The translations under genes and the position numbers were made by a program. A DNA stretch of 64,000 nt. Origin: Rhodococcus sp. 06-462-5 (GTDB lineage: Bacteria; Actinomycetota; Actinomycetes; Mycobacteriales; Mycobacteriaceae). Under the pieces are notes generated by a model that was given only the letters and a program-made list of their open reading frames with translations, was not told the DNA's origin and did no database searches. The stretch covers positions 248,001 to 312,000 of the forward strand of contig NZ_NOYD01000050.1 of NCBI RefSeq assembly GCF_002258315.1. The letters run 5' to 3'. Shown one piece after another: positions 14,857-28,303 of this stretch (its first letter is position 1; each line of letters opens with the position of its first letter).

Positions 14857-15516
14857 ATGACTGGGTGGGCAGTGCGTGGCATAAGTATGGGATTGGTCAA
14901 CGTCGTCGTTCGACTGCTGCTGGGGGCAGCAGTGTCGATGTGGCCGCTGAGCGGATCGGCACTGCGCTGGGTGGCATACGCCCTCGTGCTGCTCGTCATC
15001 ATCGTGTGGGCAGGCATCGACGGAATTCGCGACCGACGCAAGCATCCCGACCCCGACGACGGCGAGGACCTCACCATGGTCTGGCTCAAGGCCGCCGTGG
15101 TCGGTGGGCTCCTCGGAGGTCTCCTGAGCTGGATCGTCGACTTCTTCGTCGACTTCAGCCTGGGTCAGAACGGTCTGGTCTTCGAGTTGACGTCCGGAGC
15201 CGCGTTCACCATTCTCACCATCTTCATCGCCGCCAGCGTCGCGGTGTTCGCGGGTCGACAGATCGTCAACCGCGAGGCGAAGAAGAAGTTGGCCACCTCG
15301 GACGCCGAACGCGCGCACGACCGCCAATTGGTCAACGCCGGCCAGGAGAATCAGTCGAGGCAGGCTGAGACGACGCAGTCCGAACCTGCTCGGTCCGAAC
15401 CTCAGTGGGCTTCCGAGCACGGCGAAGCCGACACCGAAGTGTTCTCCGCAGTGGACGCCGACGGAAAGCCGCGGCTGGACAAGCGCGGTCGCCACGGCAG
15501 CGCCGACGGTTCCTGA
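14857..15516 (+). CDS. Four-helix membrane protein, B-4DMT transporter-like (Rv2536 type)
   Basis: A 219-residue integral membrane protein, divergent from pepQ. Hydrophobic segments lie near residues 6-24, 29-48 (WVAYALVLLVIIVWAG), 72-92 and 105-127, after which the cytoplasmic tail is long, hydrophilic and rich in Gln/Glu/Ser. The N-terminus (MTGWAVRGISMGLVNVVVRL) matches what I remember of the actinobacterial B-4DMT family next to pepQ in mycobacteria. ATG at 14857 fits that family better than the ATG at 14845. The substrate is unknown and transport is only inferred from the family name. Confidence 0.8.
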   Translation: MTGWAVRGISMGLVNVVVRLLLGAAVSMWPLSGSALRWVAYALVLLVIIVWAGIDGIRDRRKHPDPDDGEDLTMVWLKAAVVGGLLGGLLSWIVDFFVDFSLGQNGLVFELTSGAAFTILTIFIAASVAVFAGRQIVNREAKKKLATSDAERAHDRQLVNAGQENQSRQAETTQSEPARSEPQWASEHGEADTEVFSAVDADGKPRLDKRGRHGSADGS

Positions 15517-15533
15517 CTTCCCCACATCGACCT

Positions 15534-15573
15534 ACGGGCGGTGGTCGACGCTTTCGCGTCGATCACCGCCCGT
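15534..15573. terminator. Bidirectional terminator between the B-4DMT-like gene and aroB
   Basis: An 18-bp stem with one G-T wobble (arms 15534-15551 and 15556-15573, beginning ACGGGCGGTG) and a TTTC tetraloop lies 17 nt after one convergent gene and 31 nt before the stop of the other. It has no T-tract. Its position and strength make it a shared terminator. Confidence 0.8.
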
Positions 15574-15604
15574 TGTCGTCGGACCCGAGTCGCCTCTGAC
15601 GAGG

Positions 15605-18467
<2,863 letters not shown>

Positions 18468-18479
18468 TCGAACATCTTT

Positions 18480-19052
18480 TCACGCCAGGGACGCCGCGGA
18501 TGCCAGCAGGGTGGCCGCGCACATGGACGGGCCGTGCGCGATGCGGGCTCGCCGGTGCCCGAACGCCGCGGCGACCGACCCCACCACGGCAGTTGCCACC
18601 GGTGCCGCCACTGCGGCGATCGCCCATCCTTCTCCGCCGCCCACGCATGCGATCGAGCCGACCGACCAGGCGAGTTTGACGTCCCCCGCTCCGAACGCCG
18701 CCGGCGCGAGAAGATGAACGACGAGGTAGATCGCGAACAGCAGAGCGCCGCCGAGCACTGCGCTCGCCGAGCCGGTGAGCACGAGCGCGATCGTCACCAC
18801 GATCGCTCCGGGGACGGTCAAGACGTTCGGCAACCGGCGTCGCTGCAGGTCGACGGCGCTCAGTGCGGCGAACCACCACGTCGTCGCGCACCACGCGAAC
18901 GCGTACTCGGAAGCGCCGAACCGCCACCAGACCCATCCGGTCCCGATCGCAGACAGCAGCGGCAGAAGCCGAGGATTCCATCGGACCAGGCAGCGGCGCA
19001 TCGTCATCCCCGCGGCGGCGCCGACGACGACCGCGACACACAGACCCATCAT
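18480..19052 (-). CDS. A24 family prepilin peptidase-like membrane protease
   Basis: An integral membrane aspartic protease of the type IV prepilin peptidase family, here in the short form (190 residues) lacking the N-terminal methylase domain. The two catalytic aspartates are visible as Asp68 in SAVDLQRRRLPN and Asp124 in FGAGDVK, each beside a hydrophobic helix. The start is uncertain: ATG at 19052 or 19049 begins at the first helix, while the frame is open to 19127. A homologous gene lies between aroE and aroC in mycobacteria. No pilin gene is seen in the window, so its substrate (perhaps a Flp-type pilin elsewhere) is unknown. Confidence 0.82.
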   Translation of the reverse strand: MMGLCVAVVVGAAAGMTMRRCLVRWNPRLLPLLSAIGTGWVWWRFGASEYAFAWCATTWWFAALSAVDLQRRRLPNVLTVPGAIVVTIALVLTGSASAVLGGALLFAIYLVVHLLAPAAFGAGDVKLAWSVGSIACVGGGEGWAIAAVAAPVATAVVGSVAAAFGHRRARIAHGPSMCAATLLASAASLA

Positions 19053-19155
19053 GATCGAAGGGTTGCATCGCGGTAGCGGCCTGCTGTGACGAAAGCCCAG
19101 GTGGCAGATTGCCCTGTGGACAACCAAGAGCCTGTGGACTACCGACGGTCCGAAC

Positions 19156-19995
19156 TCACCGCACGGTGGTCAGCGCGTCTCGCATGATCGCTCGTGGTGC
19201 CGGCCTGCCGGTGAACTGTTCGACCTGCCCGTACGCCTGGTTGAGCAGCATCGACAATCCGCTGATGACGGTTCCACCGGCCGCCTCCACGGCAGTTGCC
19301 AGGGGCGTCGGCCAGGGATCGTAGATCGCGTCGAGTACCAGCGGTGCATGGGCGAGATCCGACGCGATGTCGGCCGCTCCGGCCGCCGGAACGGTGCTGA
19401 CCAGTACCGCCGAGGCCGCTGCGACAGCGGCGAGACGAGGGTCTGTCATGTTCACGAATTCCGCGCGCATTCCCGCGGCGACGGCGCAGTCCAGTGTGTC
19501 CCGGGCGCGGTCGGCCGACCGCGCGACCACGGTGACCGCAGTCGCTCCGAGCCCGGCCAGCGCCACGATCGCAGGCCTCGACGTTCCCCCGGCGCCGACC
19601 ACCGTCACGGTGCTACCGGACAGGTCTTCGACTCCGGCGTCGCGCAGTGCACCCACGATTCCGTCGACGTCCGTGCAGTCGGCGCGCCAGCCCGACGCGG
19701 TGCGAACCAGGGTGTTCGCCGAGCCGGCCAGGACTGCCCGCGCGGTGCGCTCGCTCGCGTACGCCAGAGCGGCGACCTTGCCCGGCATGGTGACCGACAC
19801 GCCGACCCATTCGGGCCCGAAACCGTCGAGCAGGCCCGGCAACTGCTCGCCGGTGCAGTCGATGCGCTCGTAGGTCCAGTCGGTGAGGCCGAGCGCGCGG
19901 TACGCAGCGCAGTGCAGCACGGGCGACTTCGAGTGTTCGACAGGGCTTCCCAGCACAGCGGCGCGCACGTCAGCGGCCGCTGTCGAGGAAGCCAC
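19156..19995 (-). CDS. aroE: Shikimate dehydrogenase
   Basis: NADPH-dependent reduction of 3-dehydroshikimate. The 279 residues show the substrate pocket GSPVEHSKSPVLHCAAY near 16, the catalytic Lys in SVTMPGK, ANTLV with CTDVDGIVGAL, and the nucleotide-binding VVGAGGTSRPAI near 132. GTG at 19995 lies inside the 3' end of mltG, overlapping it by 26 nt. It completes the aro set here together with aroC, aroK and aroB. Confidence 0.94.
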   Translation of the reverse strand: MASSTAAADVRAAVLGSPVEHSKSPVLHCAAYRALGLTDWTYERIDCTGEQLPGLLDGFGPEWVGVSVTMPGKVAALAYASERTARAVLAGSANTLVRTASGWRADCTDVDGIVGALRDAGVEDLSGSTVTVVGAGGTSRPAIVALAGLGATAVTVVARSADRARDTLDCAVAAGMRAEFVNMTDPRLAAVAAASAVLVSTVPAAGAADIASDLAHAPLVLDAIYDPWPTPLATAVEAAGGTVISGLSMLLNQAYGQVEQFTGRPAPRAIMRDALTTVR

Positions 19996-21376
19996 CCTCG
20001 ACCTTGGTGATGTTGGCCAGGTGTTCCTCGTAGCTGCGGGTGAACAGGGTTTCGCCCGCCTGGTTGATGGTCACGAAGTACAGCCAATCACCGTCGGCAG
20101 GCATCTCGACCGCCTGCACTGCCCCGATACTCGGCGAGGAGATCGGGGTTGCCGGCAGCCCCTCGCTGGCATAGGTGTTCCACGGGGTGACACGGGCGCG
20201 GTCGGCGTCGGTGGTGGCGACCTCGGTCGTGTCGAGCGAGTAGTTGACCGTCGAGTCGAACTCGAGTTTCTGCGGTACAGCGAGGCGATTGAGAATCACT
20301 CGCGCCACCTTGCTGAAGTCCTGGGGCAGGGACTCACGCTCGACGAGCGATGCCGCGACGAGGGTGTCGTACGGGGTCAGCCCGGAGTTGGTGCCCGCGG
20401 TGAGGATTCCGGTGTCCTCGTAGCGGGTGGCACTCTCGGACACCAATTGCTTCAGAATGTCGGTCGGGGCCGCGCTGGGATCGAAGTCCCAGGTTCCCGC
20501 GGCGATCAGGCCTTCGAGCTGCCGATCGCGGTCTGGGACTCCTTCGACGCGATCGGTGGCCCAGTCGGGCACGCCCAAGGCAGCCGGGTCGTCCACGGCT
20601 CCGGCCACGTTGAGGTCGTCGTAGCTCACGCAGGTGGGGGTTCCACTGCCGGTTCGGTCCACGCAGCTGGCCTCGGAAATCAGGGTGTAGATGCCCTTCT
20701 TGACGGCACCGGTGTTCACGTCGCGCGCGTCGTGCAGCTGGCGGCCCTCCGAGATCACCATGTTGCCCACTCGGGAGGCGGGGTCGACGAGTTCGGTCAC
20801 GGCCTGCGAGGCAGGCACGTTGCTGGCGAGCAGGTAGAAGCCGGGCTGAACCGAGGTGATGGCGTTGTTGAGGATCGCTGCTTCGAGGAACGCACCGGAG
20901 CTGGCCACGACACCCTTGTCCGCTGCCTGGGTACCGATCTGCTGTGCGGTGTCGTTGGGATGAACCTGAATCACCACGCCGTCCCCCGGGGAGCCTGCGG
21001 CAAAGTCCGCGTTCGGTGTCGTGCGATTGCCGAACTTGTTCACCGCGAAATACCCTCCGCCCGCCACCGCCACGAGCAGTACGAGCCCGAGCACCGCAGC
21101 CACCAGCCGACCGCGACGCTTGCGGCTGGACGCAGCTCGGTCCTTGCGGCTCGCAGCACGGCTACGGCCGACTTCCTGGGGCACCGCCCCTGGCCCGGCC
21201 TCGGCTTCCCGATCCGTGTTGCGAGAGGCCCGGGGGTGCGGCTCCCGACGCTGCGGATGGCCCTGCATGCGTCGGTCGAACTCGCTGCCCTCGTCCACGG
21301 AATAGCCGATCGGGTCGGTGTGCGCCTCGTCCGCGCGCGCATCTCGCCGGTCTCGATCTGGCCCTTGGTTGTTCAC
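19970..21376 (-). CDS. mltG: Endolytic transglycosylase MltG
   Basis: Membrane-anchored lytic transglycosylase that cuts nascent peptidoglycan and sets glycan length. The 468 residues begin with about 90 charged, Arg/Glu-rich cytoplasmic residues, then one transmembrane helix (about 91-112, [19 protein letters not shown]). The extracytoplasmic LysM-like and YceG catalytic domains follow. The catalytic glutamate lies in [13 protein letters not shown], followed by [12 protein letters not shown] start overlaps the ruvX stop by 4 nt. The long basic N-terminal tail resembles other mycolata MltG proteins. Confidence 0.94.
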   Translation of the reverse strand: MNNQGPDRDRRDARADEAHTDPIGYSVDEGSEFDRRMQGHPQRREPHPRASRNTDREAEAGPGAVPQEVGRSRAASRKDRAASSRKRRGRLVAAVLGLVLLVAVAGGGYFAVNKFGNRTTPNADFAAGSPGDGVVIQVHPNDTAQQIGTQAADKGVVASSGAFLEAAILNNAITSVQPGFYLLASNVPASQAVTELVDPASRVGNMVISEGRQLHDARDVNTGAVKKGIYTLISEASCVDRTGSGTPTCVSYDDLNVAGAVDDPAALGVPDWATDRVEGVPDRDRQLEGLIAAGTWDFDPSAAPTDILKQLVSESATRYEDTGILTAGTNSGLTPYDTLVAASLVERESLPQDFSKVARVILNRLAVPQKLEFDSTVNYSLDTTEVATTDADRARVTPWNTYASEGLPATPISSPSIGAVQAVEMPADGDWLYFVTINQAGETLFTRSYEEHLANITKVEGGFLDSGR

Positions 21377-21903
21377 TCGTCGACCTCCGTCGATCCTGAA
21401 TTGTTCGCTGCACGATCCGATACGGCACGGCGCTCGTCGAGCCAGCCCTGCAGTATCGCCACCGCCGCAGCCTGATCGATCACCGATCGTTGGTTCTTGG
21501 CTCGCACTCCACTATCCCGTAACGCGCGCGATGCGCTCACGGTGGTCAGTCGCTCGTCGGCCATTCGAATCGGAACATCACCCAACCGCCGGTACAGGGA
21601 GCGGCCGAATCTCTCGGCTGCCTCGACGGCGCTGCCGCGCTCTCCGCGCAGCGTCCGAGGAAGCCCGATCACGATCTCCACGGCCTCGTACTCGGCGACG
21701 ATCTCCGCCACTCGCACCACGTCCGGCGCGTCGGGCCCCTTGACCTTCGAGCGCGGCACGGTCTCGACCGGCGTGGCCAGCACACCGTCCGGATCGCTCG
21801 ACGCGATACCGATGCGGACGCTACCGACGTCGATGCCGATACGACGGCCGCGTCCGGGATCGTCGACGCCGGGCCGATCGGGCCCACGCCCCTGAGCTAC
21901 CAC
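21373..21903 (-). CDS. ruvX: Holliday junction resolvase-like RuvX (YqgF)
   Basis: RNase H-fold protein (176 residues) with the first acidic residue in [12 protein letters not shown], the second in [11 protein letters not shown], and the third in [13 protein letters not shown] with a late [16 protein letters not shown] helix. Known roles in the family are Holliday junction resolution and 16S rRNA end processing; which applies here cannot be told. GTG start 5 nt after the alaS stop and 4-nt overlap with mltG, the standard alaS-ruvX-mltG order. Confidence 0.93.
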   Translation of the reverse strand: MVAQGRGPDRPGVDDPGRGRRIGIDVGSVRIGIASSDPDGVLATPVETVPRSKVKGPDAPDVVRVAEIVAEYEAVEIVIGLPRTLRGERGSAVEAAERFGRSLYRRLGDVPIRMADERLTTVSASRALRDSGVRAKNQRSVIDQAAAVAILQGWLDERRAVSDRAANNSGSTEVDE

Positions 21904-21908
21904 GATCG

Positions 21909-24578
21909 TCAGTGAGACGTGAGTTCGGTCAGCCGGGCCCGGGCGGCGTCGATCCCGGCTGCAATTCCGGCGACGTCCGATCCCGACCCCTGAGCCAGCT
22001 CGGGCTTGCCGCCGCCTCGGCCACCGATGCTCGGACCGAAGGCCGCCACCAGGTCCCCTGCCGCGATGCCTGCATCCTGAGCTGCCTTGTTGGTCGAGAC
22101 CACGAACGGGACCTTGCCGCTCACGGTGCCGAACAGCACCACCACGGCCGGGTCGGTGCCCAGCCGTCCGCGAATGTCGGTCACCAGAGTGCGCAGGTCG
22201 TTTCCGCCGACTCCGTCCGGTGCCTGAGCGACCACCGCTCGCACGTCACCGAATCGCTCGGCCTTGCCGACGAACTCACCTGCCGAGGCCAGCACGGCAG
22301 CGGCCTTGACGGCGTCGAGTTCCTTCTCTGCCACGCGCAGGCGCTCGACCAGGGTCTCGATGCGAGCCGGGACCTCCTCGGACGGCACCTTCAGCGAGGA
22401 CGCGATGCCGGCCAGCAGCGCGCGTTCCTTCGCGAGATAGCGGTAGGAATCGAGGCCGACGAAGGCTTCGACTCGGCGCACTCCCGAGCCGACGGACGAT
22501 TCACCGAGAATGGTGACCGGTCCGATCTGCGACGAGTGCTGTACGTGCGTACCACCGCACAGTTCCATCGAGAACGGTCCGCCGATCTCGACGACTCGCA
22601 CTTCGTCGCCGTAGTTCTCGCCGAACAGGGCCATCGCGCCCATCTTCTTGGCACTGTCGAGGTCGGTGACCAGAGTGTTGACCGCGAAGTCCGAGCCCAC
22701 CGCGTCGTTGGCGACGTTCTCGATGTCGTCGCGCTGCGCCTCCGAGAGCGCGCCCTGCCACGAGAAGTCGAACCGGAGGTAGCCGGGCTTGTTCAGCGAA
22801 CCCGCCTGCGTCGCGTTCGGCCCGAGCACCTGACGCAATGCCGCGTGCACCATGTGGGTACCCGAGTGGCCCTGCGTCGCACCCTTGCGCCAGGCGTGAT
22901 CGACGTCGACGTGGACGGTGTCACCCTCGGTGATCTGACCCGATTCGACCACCGACTTGTGCGTCCAGAGCTTCTTGGCGATCTTCTGCACGTCGTTGAC
23001 CTTGACACCGAGGCCAGGGGCGGTGATCGTGCCGATGTCGGCGATCTGACCACCGGACTCGGCGTAGAGCGGACTGCGGTCGAGAATGATCTCGACGCTG
23101 TCTCCCGCAACCGCGGTCGGAACCCGGACGCCGTTGGAGATCAGGGCCAACACCGTTGCGTCGGAACCGAGTTCGTCGAATCCAGTGAACTCGGTCGGCG
23201 AACCGTCGACGAAATCCTTGTAGACCGTAAGGTCGGCGTGTGCGTGCTTACGAGCGCGGGCGTCGTCCTTGGCCCGGTTGCGCTGCTCGGCCATCAGCGA
23301 CCGGAATCCGTCCTCGTCGACCGACAGCCCCGCCTCGGCGGCCATCTCGAGCGTCAGATCGATCGGGAACCCGTAGGTGTCGTGCAGCGCGAACGCTTCT
23401 GCGCCGCCGATCTTCTTCGCACCCGACGCCTTGACTGCCTCGGCGGCACCCTCGAACAGCCGCGAACCCGAGGTGAGGGTCTTGAGAAACGCCGTCTCCT
23501 CCCCCACCGCGACGGTGAGGATTCGATCGAAGTCGGTGACGAGGTTCGGGTAGGACTCGGCCATCGTGTCGCGCACGACGGTGATGAACTGCGCCATCGT
23601 CTCGTCGGGTGCTCCGAGCAGACGTGCCGATCGCACGATGCGGCGCAGCAACCGGCGCAGCACGTAGCCCCGGCCGTCGTTGCCGGGGTTGACGCCGTCG
23701 GAGATGAGCAGCGCGGCGGTGCGCGCGTGATCGGCGATGACACGGAAGCGGACGTCGTCCTCGTGATTCGCACCGTAGGCGCGTCCCGAGAGCTCCTCGG
23801 CCTTGGCGATGACCGGTCGGACGAGGTCGGTCTCGTAGACGTTGTCCACGCCCTGCAGCAGGAATGCGACGCGCTCGACGCCCATGCCGGTGTCGATGTT
23901 CTGCTTCGGCAGCGGACCGAGGATCTCGAAGTCGTCCTTGCTGATCCCCTTGCCGCGCTCGTTCTGCATGAACACGAGGTTCCAGATCTCGATGTACCGA
24001 TCCTCGTCGGCCTCCGGGCCGCCCTCGGCACCGAACTCGGGTCCCCGGTCGTAGTAGATCTCCGAGCACGGTCCACAGGGTCCGGGAATGCCCATGGACC
24101 AGTAGTTGTCGGCCATTCCGCGCCGTTGAATGCGCTCGTCGGGCAGGCCGGCGATCTCCTTCCAGAGTTCGATGGCCTCGTCGTCGTCGAGATAGGCCGT
24201 GGCCCAGATCCGCTCGGGGTCGAACCCGTACCCACCGTCCTCGACACTGTCGGTCAACAACGACCAGGCGTGCCGAATGGCGTCGCGCTTGAAGTAGTCG
24301 CCGAACGAGAAGTTGCCTGCCATCTGGAAGAACGTGTTGTGGCGGGTGGTGATACCGACGTTCTCGATGTCGAGTGTGCGCACGCACTTCTGGACACTCG
24401 TCGCCGTCTTGTACGGCGGTGTCTGCTGACCGAGGAAGAACGGCACGAAGGGGACCATGCCCGCATTGACGAACAGCAGGTTCGGGTCGTCGAGGATCAA
24501 CGATGCACTGGGTACTTCGGTGTGTCCCGCCTTCACGAAATGGTCGAGGAAACGCCTGCGGATCTCATGGGTCTGCAC
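21909..24578 (-). CDS. alaS: Alanyl-tRNA synthetase
   Basis: Charges tRNA-Ala and edits mischarged Ser/Gly. The 889 residues include the class II catalytic core ([35 protein letters not shown]). The editing domain has the zinc-type motifs [11 protein letters not shown] and [13 protein letters not shown], and the C-terminal DHH-associated domain ends [16 protein letters not shown] start. First gene of the alaS-ruvX-mltG-aroE group, 43 bp after rarA. Confidence 0.97.
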   Translation of the reverse strand: MQTHEIRRRFLDHFVKAGHTEVPSASLILDDPNLLFVNAGMVPFVPFFLGQQTPPYKTATSVQKCVRTLDIENVGITTRHNTFFQMAGNFSFGDYFKRDAIRHAWSLLTDSVEDGGYGFDPERIWATAYLDDDEAIELWKEIAGLPDERIQRRGMADNYWSMGIPGPCGPCSEIYYDRGPEFGAEGGPEADEDRYIEIWNLVFMQNERGKGISKDDFEILGPLPKQNIDTGMGVERVAFLLQGVDNVYETDLVRPVIAKAEELSGRAYGANHEDDVRFRVIADHARTAALLISDGVNPGNDGRGYVLRRLLRRIVRSARLLGAPDETMAQFITVVRDTMAESYPNLVTDFDRILTVAVGEETAFLKTLTSGSRLFEGAAEAVKASGAKKIGGAEAFALHDTYGFPIDLTLEMAAEAGLSVDEDGFRSLMAEQRNRAKDDARARKHAHADLTVYKDFVDGSPTEFTGFDELGSDATVLALISNGVRVPTAVAGDSVEIILDRSPLYAESGGQIADIGTITAPGLGVKVNDVQKIAKKLWTHKSVVESGQITEGDTVHVDVDHAWRKGATQGHSGTHMVHAALRQVLGPNATQAGSLNKPGYLRFDFSWQGALSEAQRDDIENVANDAVGSDFAVNTLVTDLDSAKKMGAMALFGENYGDEVRVVEIGGPFSMELCGGTHVQHSSQIGPVTILGESSVGSGVRRVEAFVGLDSYRYLAKERALLAGIASSLKVPSEEVPARIETLVERLRVAEKELDAVKAAAVLASAGEFVGKAERFGDVRAVVAQAPDGVGGNDLRTLVTDIRGRLGTDPAVVVLFGTVSGKVPFVVSTNKAAQDAGIAAGDLVAAFGPSIGGRGGGKPELAQGSGSDVAGIAAGIDAARARLTELTSH

Positions 24579-24621
24579 TGATACAGGTTAGCGTCGTCGG
24601 ACCCCGTGCCGACTCGAGGGC

Positions 24622-26004
24622 CTATCGGCCTCGGATGATGCGCCGCAGTTTCCCCACCCTGGTCGCGATTTCTCGCTCGGCTCCGTGTTCGGTTGGCTCG
24701 TAGTAGTTCACGCCCACCAGCTCGTCCGGCGGATACTGCTGTCCCAGCACGCCGCCGGGACTGCTGTGCGGGTACCGATACCCGACGGCGTTTCCCAGTC
24801 CCTGCGCTCCCTTGTAATGGCCGTCGCGCAGATGCGGCGGCACCGATCCCGACTTACCTGCCGCGACGTCGGCCATCGCCGCACCGAGTGCGCCGATCAC
24901 CGCCCCGGACTTGGGCGCGGTCGCCAGGTGGATCGTGGCCTGCGCGAGCGCCAACCGCGCCTCGGGCATCCCGATCATCTGCACCGCGCTGGCCGCGGCC
25001 GTTGCGGTCTGCAACGCGGTGGGATCGGCCATCCCGATGTCCTCGCTGGCGTGCACCACCAGACGCCGCGCGATGAACCGCGCGTCCTCGCCTGCCGTGA
25101 TCATCCGCGCCAGATAGTGCAGGGCGGCGTCGACGTCGGACCCTCTGATCGACTTGATGAACGCACTGATGACGTCGTAGTGCTGGTCTCCGTCACGGTC
25201 GTACCGCACGGCCGCCTTGTCGACACTGGCCTCGACCGTCGCGAGGTCCAGCGTTCCGTCGGTCGCGGCGCCCGCTGCCGCCTCGAGGGCCGTCAACGCT
25301 CGGCGGGCGTCACCGGCCGCAAGACGCACCAGGTGCTCCATCGCGTCCTCGGCGATGGTCACCGCACCGTCCAGGCCACGCGGATCGTTGGCGGCACGAG
25401 TGAGCAACAACTCGATGTCCTCGGATCCCAGCGGCTGCAACTGCAGAACCAGCGATCGGGACAGCAGCGGAGAGACCACCGAGAACGACGGATTTTCGGT
25501 GGTCGCAGCCACCAACAACACGATCCGATTCTCGACAGCGGCGAGCAGTGCATCCTGCTGTGTCTTGGAGAACCGGTGCACCTCGTCGATGAACAGCACC
25601 GTCTGCTCGCCCGAGAGCAGTCGACGTCGTGCCAGTTCGATGACGTTGCGCACTTCCTTGACACCGGCCGACAGGGCCGACAGCGCCTCGAACTTGCGTC
25701 CGGTCGCCCCCGAGATCAGCGACGCCAGCGTCGTCTTGCCGGTTCCCGGTGGACCGTAGAGCATCACCGAGGACGCTCCGGAGCCCTCGACGAGCCGGCG
25801 CAGCGGTGCGCCGGGAGCCAAGAGATGGGACTGCCCAACCACCTCGTCGAGGGTCGTCGGACGCATTCGCACCGCCAGCGGTGCATCGGGCCTGATGAAG
25901 GTGGACGTCGGACGGGACTCGGCGATCGTCGCCTCCGGCGGTGCCGGGGTATCGAAGAGACCATCGCCGGGGTCGTCGCTGCTCGAAGCATCACTGCCCG
26001 ACAT
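24622..26004 (-). CDS. rarA: Replication-associated recombination protein A (MgsA/RarA AAA+ ATPase)
   Basis: AAA+ clamp-loader-like ATPase acting at stalled replication forks. Visible features are Walker A (GPPGTGKT near residue 80), Walker B ([10 protein letters not shown] near 133), sensor 1 ([11 protein letters not shown]) and the C-terminal tetramerisation part with [14 protein letters not shown] at 26004 ([18 protein letters not shown]), behind GGAAGTG, gives 460 residues. GTG at 26028 is the main alternative, and the frame is open far upstream under the next gene. Confidence 0.93.
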   Translation of the reverse strand: MSGSDASSSDDPGDGLFDTPAPPEATIAESRPTSTFIRPDAPLAVRMRPTTLDEVVGQSHLLAPGAPLRRLVEGSGASSVMLYGPPGTGKTTLASLISGATGRKFEALSALSAGVKEVRNVIELARRRLLSGEQTVLFIDEVHRFSKTQQDALLAAVENRIVLLVAATTENPSFSVVSPLLSRSLVLQLQPLGSEDIELLLTRAANDPRGLDGAVTIAEDAMEHLVRLAAGDARRALTALEAAAGAATDGTLDLATVEASVDKAAVRYDRDGDQHYDVISAFIKSIRGSDVDAALHYLARMITAGEDARFIARRLVVHASEDIGMADPTALQTATAAASAVQMIGMPEARLALAQATIHLATAPKSGAVIGALGAAMADVAAGKSGSVPPHLRDGHYKGAQGLGNAVGYRYPHSSPGGVLGQQYPPDELVGVNYYEPTEHGAEREIATRVGKLRRIIRGR

Positions 26005-26078
26005 GTCACTTCCGAAGCCGCCACTCACCGGTCGAACGCTACCGATCGAACCGCCGCGAGCGCGAACGACGTCCTGGC

Positions 26079-27248
26079 TCAGCGCTCCCACTTCGTCCGC
26101 AGAGCGGTGCCGACCGATGTCGCGTACTCGGCGATACCGGTCTCGCCGACGCGCGCAGCACTGTCGGCCAGCACCGCCCACCGCGAGATCAGTGCCTGCG
26201 ACCGCGGCACCGACAGATGGTGAGCACGCGCGGCTGCGATGCGGGTGTGGTCGTCGGGCAGGAACCAGTAGGTGCTCAGCCATACCCAGATCAGACGCGC
26301 GTCCAGAATCTTGCTCGCCAGGGCGGTGTCGTCGGCCAACGCAGGCCAGATGCCCACCACTTCGGCGCGCCACGCGTCGATCATCGCCTGCTCGCGGTCG
26401 TGCGAGAGCTCGAAGCTGCACAGGCAACCGGGGAACGACGCCAACGCGTAGGTGATGTCGAGGGTGGCGTCACGGAATCCGCCCCACTCGTAATCGAGGA
26501 ACCGCACGCCTTCGTCGTTGACGATGATGTTGTCGGGGCACAGGTCGGACGGGCTGAAGGCCCGAAAAGCTCCGTGCGCGAACAGCCGTCCACTGCGCGA
26601 GACGCGATCGAGAATCGCATCCGGGGTCGTTCCGACGCCCAGAAGATCGGTCAGCAGGCCGGGGACCTCGGCGAGCGCGTCGGGTATCTGGGCGGAGATC
26701 CCGTCGGTGGAGTCGGGCTGCCCCACCCGGCGCAACAGAGCAGCGAAGTCGTCCTCGCGGCCGACGGTGGCGGCGTGCATGCGGCCGAGTGCCTGCGCCA
26801 TCGCCATCAAGGAATTGGTCACCGCGGCTTCGTCCGAATTACGCAACAGCGTGGTGATGGGACTGGCGTCGCCGAGATCGCTGAGCACCAGCAGCCGCGC
26901 ATCGAGATCGTAGGCGTGCAGTTCGGGTCCGGGTCTGCTGTCCGTGGCCAGAGCGTTGGCGAACTGGTACGACGCGGCCTCGCGCAGGAAGGCGCTCGAG
27001 CCGGAGATGTCGGCGAGCTCGGCATGTAGTTCGGATTCGGCGGGCAGATCGCGAACCTGCTTGATCACCAGGGTGCGGGGAAGCTGAAACGGGTTCTCGG
27101 AGACCCGGACTCGCAACACGATCGCTTGGCCGCTACCCCCCAGATTCACCGGGTCGATCAACGTCACCGGAGCTCCGGTGCGTTTGGTGAGGAGTCGCTG
27201 AGCTGCTGCTACTACCTCTGATACAGGGTCTGCCAGTGTTGCGGTCAT
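26079..27248 (-). CDS. Aminoglycoside phosphotransferase-like kinase, substrate unknown
   Basis: A 389-residue protein of the APH/choline-kinase fold. The N-lobe has [10 protein letters not shown] with the ATP-binding Lys and an N-terminal glycine-containing loop ([13 protein letters not shown]). The catalytic segment reads [13 protein letters not shown] followed by [18 protein letters not shown], which supplies the metal-binding Asp. The usual HGD is changed to PSD here: Asp and Asn are kept and His is lost. ATG at 27248 is the first good start. It lies 75 bp upstream of rarA and downstream of the transglutaminase gene. Small-molecule kinase activity is likely but the substrate cannot be named. 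Confidence 0.75.
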   Translation of the reverse strand: MTATLADPVSEVVAAAQRLLTKRTGAPVTLIDPVNLGGSGQAIVLRVRVSENPFQLPRTLVIKQVRDLPAESELHAELADISGSSAFLREAASYQFANALATDSRPGPELHAYDLDARLLVLSDLGDASPITTLLRNSDEAAVTNSLMAMAQALGRMHAATVGREDDFAALLRRVGQPDSTDGISAQIPDALAEVPGLLTDLLGVGTTPDAILDRVSRSGRLFAHGAFRAFSPSDLCPDNIIVNDEGVRFLDYEWGGFRDATLDITYALASFPGCLCSFELSHDREQAMIDAWRAEVVGIWPALADDTALASKILDARLIWVWLSTYWFLPDDHTRIAAARAHHLSVPRSQALISRWAVLADSAARVGETGIAEYATSVGTALRTKWER

Positions 27249-27403
27249 CGATGTCCAAGCTACCCGTTCGGTGCGTTCTGCTGTGCTGTGTCGACGACTA
27301 CGAATGAGACACGATTGTCCGTTTTGCGGCATTCGTCGTTCTACATCCCCAGATTCGACCAGATGGTCGGTTACCCCCGAGCCACCGAATTATGCCGGGT
27401 TCG

Positions 27404-28303
27404 CTACTGCGGTGCAACGTCCACCGAGACGGCGATGGTGCTTTCCTCCGCTTCGGTGTAGATCACCCCTCGCAGTGGAGGCACGTCGGCGTAGTCGCGT
27501 CCCCACGCCACGGTCGCGTACCGCTCGTCGACCAGCTGATCGTTGGTGGGATCGAAGGCGAGCCAGCGATCGTTCGGCATCCACACCGCGGCCCACGCGT
27601 GGGTCGCGTCGACACCGATCATCCGCTCCTTTCCGGGCGGAGGTTCGGTCGCGAGATAACCCGACACGTACCGCGCCGCGAGACCCTGGGATCGCAAGCA
27701 CGCGATGGCAAGACGAGCGAAGTCCTGGCAGACCCCCGAACGAGCGGCGAGCACATCGACCACGGTGGTCGAGACCGTGGTCGAACCGGACAGATATCGG
27801 AAATCCGTGAAGATGCGGTGCGTCAGGTCGACGATGACGTCCGCTAGGGGACGCCCGGGCGAGAAACTGGGAGCTGCGTACGCACGGACCTCATCGGTGA
27901 TCTCGGGAATCGGGAGGTCCAGGGCGAACTCCACCGCCGACGCGCGAGCCGGATCGGCAGGCACGTTCGCGTCGAACAACGCCATCCGTGCGGACTCCCA
28001 GGCTGCCGTCGCCGGCCACGACGTGATCTCGTCCACCGGGCGTGGATACACCTCCACCAGCGAATCCGCGGTCACCACCAGCTTCTCGTGGTCGTGCGTC
28101 ACGTGGAAGTACACATCCTCGTTGCCGTAGACGTCCACGCCGAAGGACTGATCGGTCGGTGCAGGCTCCACCGTGACGGACTTCTCCACGCAGTGCTGCC
28201 CGTCCATGTCGCGCGGCGCCAGGAACCCACGCCCGTAGGACGAGGTCACGCGATCGGAGTACGTGTAGGTGGTGATGTGCTTGATTCGGTACCGACGACT
28301 CAT
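27404..28303 (-). CDS. Transglutaminase-like protein, part of an ATP-grasp/alpha-E locus
   Basis: A 299-residue protein with an N-terminal beta domain (MSRRYRIKHITTYTYSDRV) and a transglutaminase core. The core has a complete papain-like triad: Cys192 in RSGVCQDFARLA, His235 in DATHAWAAVW and Asp251 in LAFDPTND. These enzymes can act as peptidases, amidases or cross-linkers. The ATG at 28303 shares one base with the stop of the ATP-grasp/alpha-E gene (TGATG), so the two are co-translated. It has no signal peptide, so it is cytoplasmic. A mycobacterial relative (Rv2569c type) accompanies the same partners. Reaction unknown. Confidence 0.88.
   Translation of the reverse strand: MSRRYRIKHITTYTYSDRVTSSYGRGFLAPRDMDGQHCVEKSVTVEPAPTDQSFGVDVYGNEDVYFHVTHDHEKLVVTADSLVEVYPRPVDEITSWPATAAWESARMALFDANVPADPARASAVEFALDLPIPEITDEVRAYAAPSFSPGRPLADVIVDLTHRIFTDFRYLSGSTTVSTTVVDVLAARSGVCQDFARLAIACLRSQGLAARYVSGYLATEPPPGKERMIGVDATHAWAAVWMPNDRWLAFDPTNDQLVDERYATVAWGRDYADVPPLRGVIYTEAEESTIAVSVDVAPQ

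Noticed and set aside
21912..24581. An 889-codon plus-strand frame across alaS
   Set aside because: It is an exact antisense shadow of alaS with no domain signature and no ribosome-binding site.
27299..27334. Inverted repeat ACGAATG...CATTCGT between the kinase-like and transglutaminase genes
   Set aside because: Only 7 bp with a 22-nt loop and no T-tract. Too weak to call a terminator.
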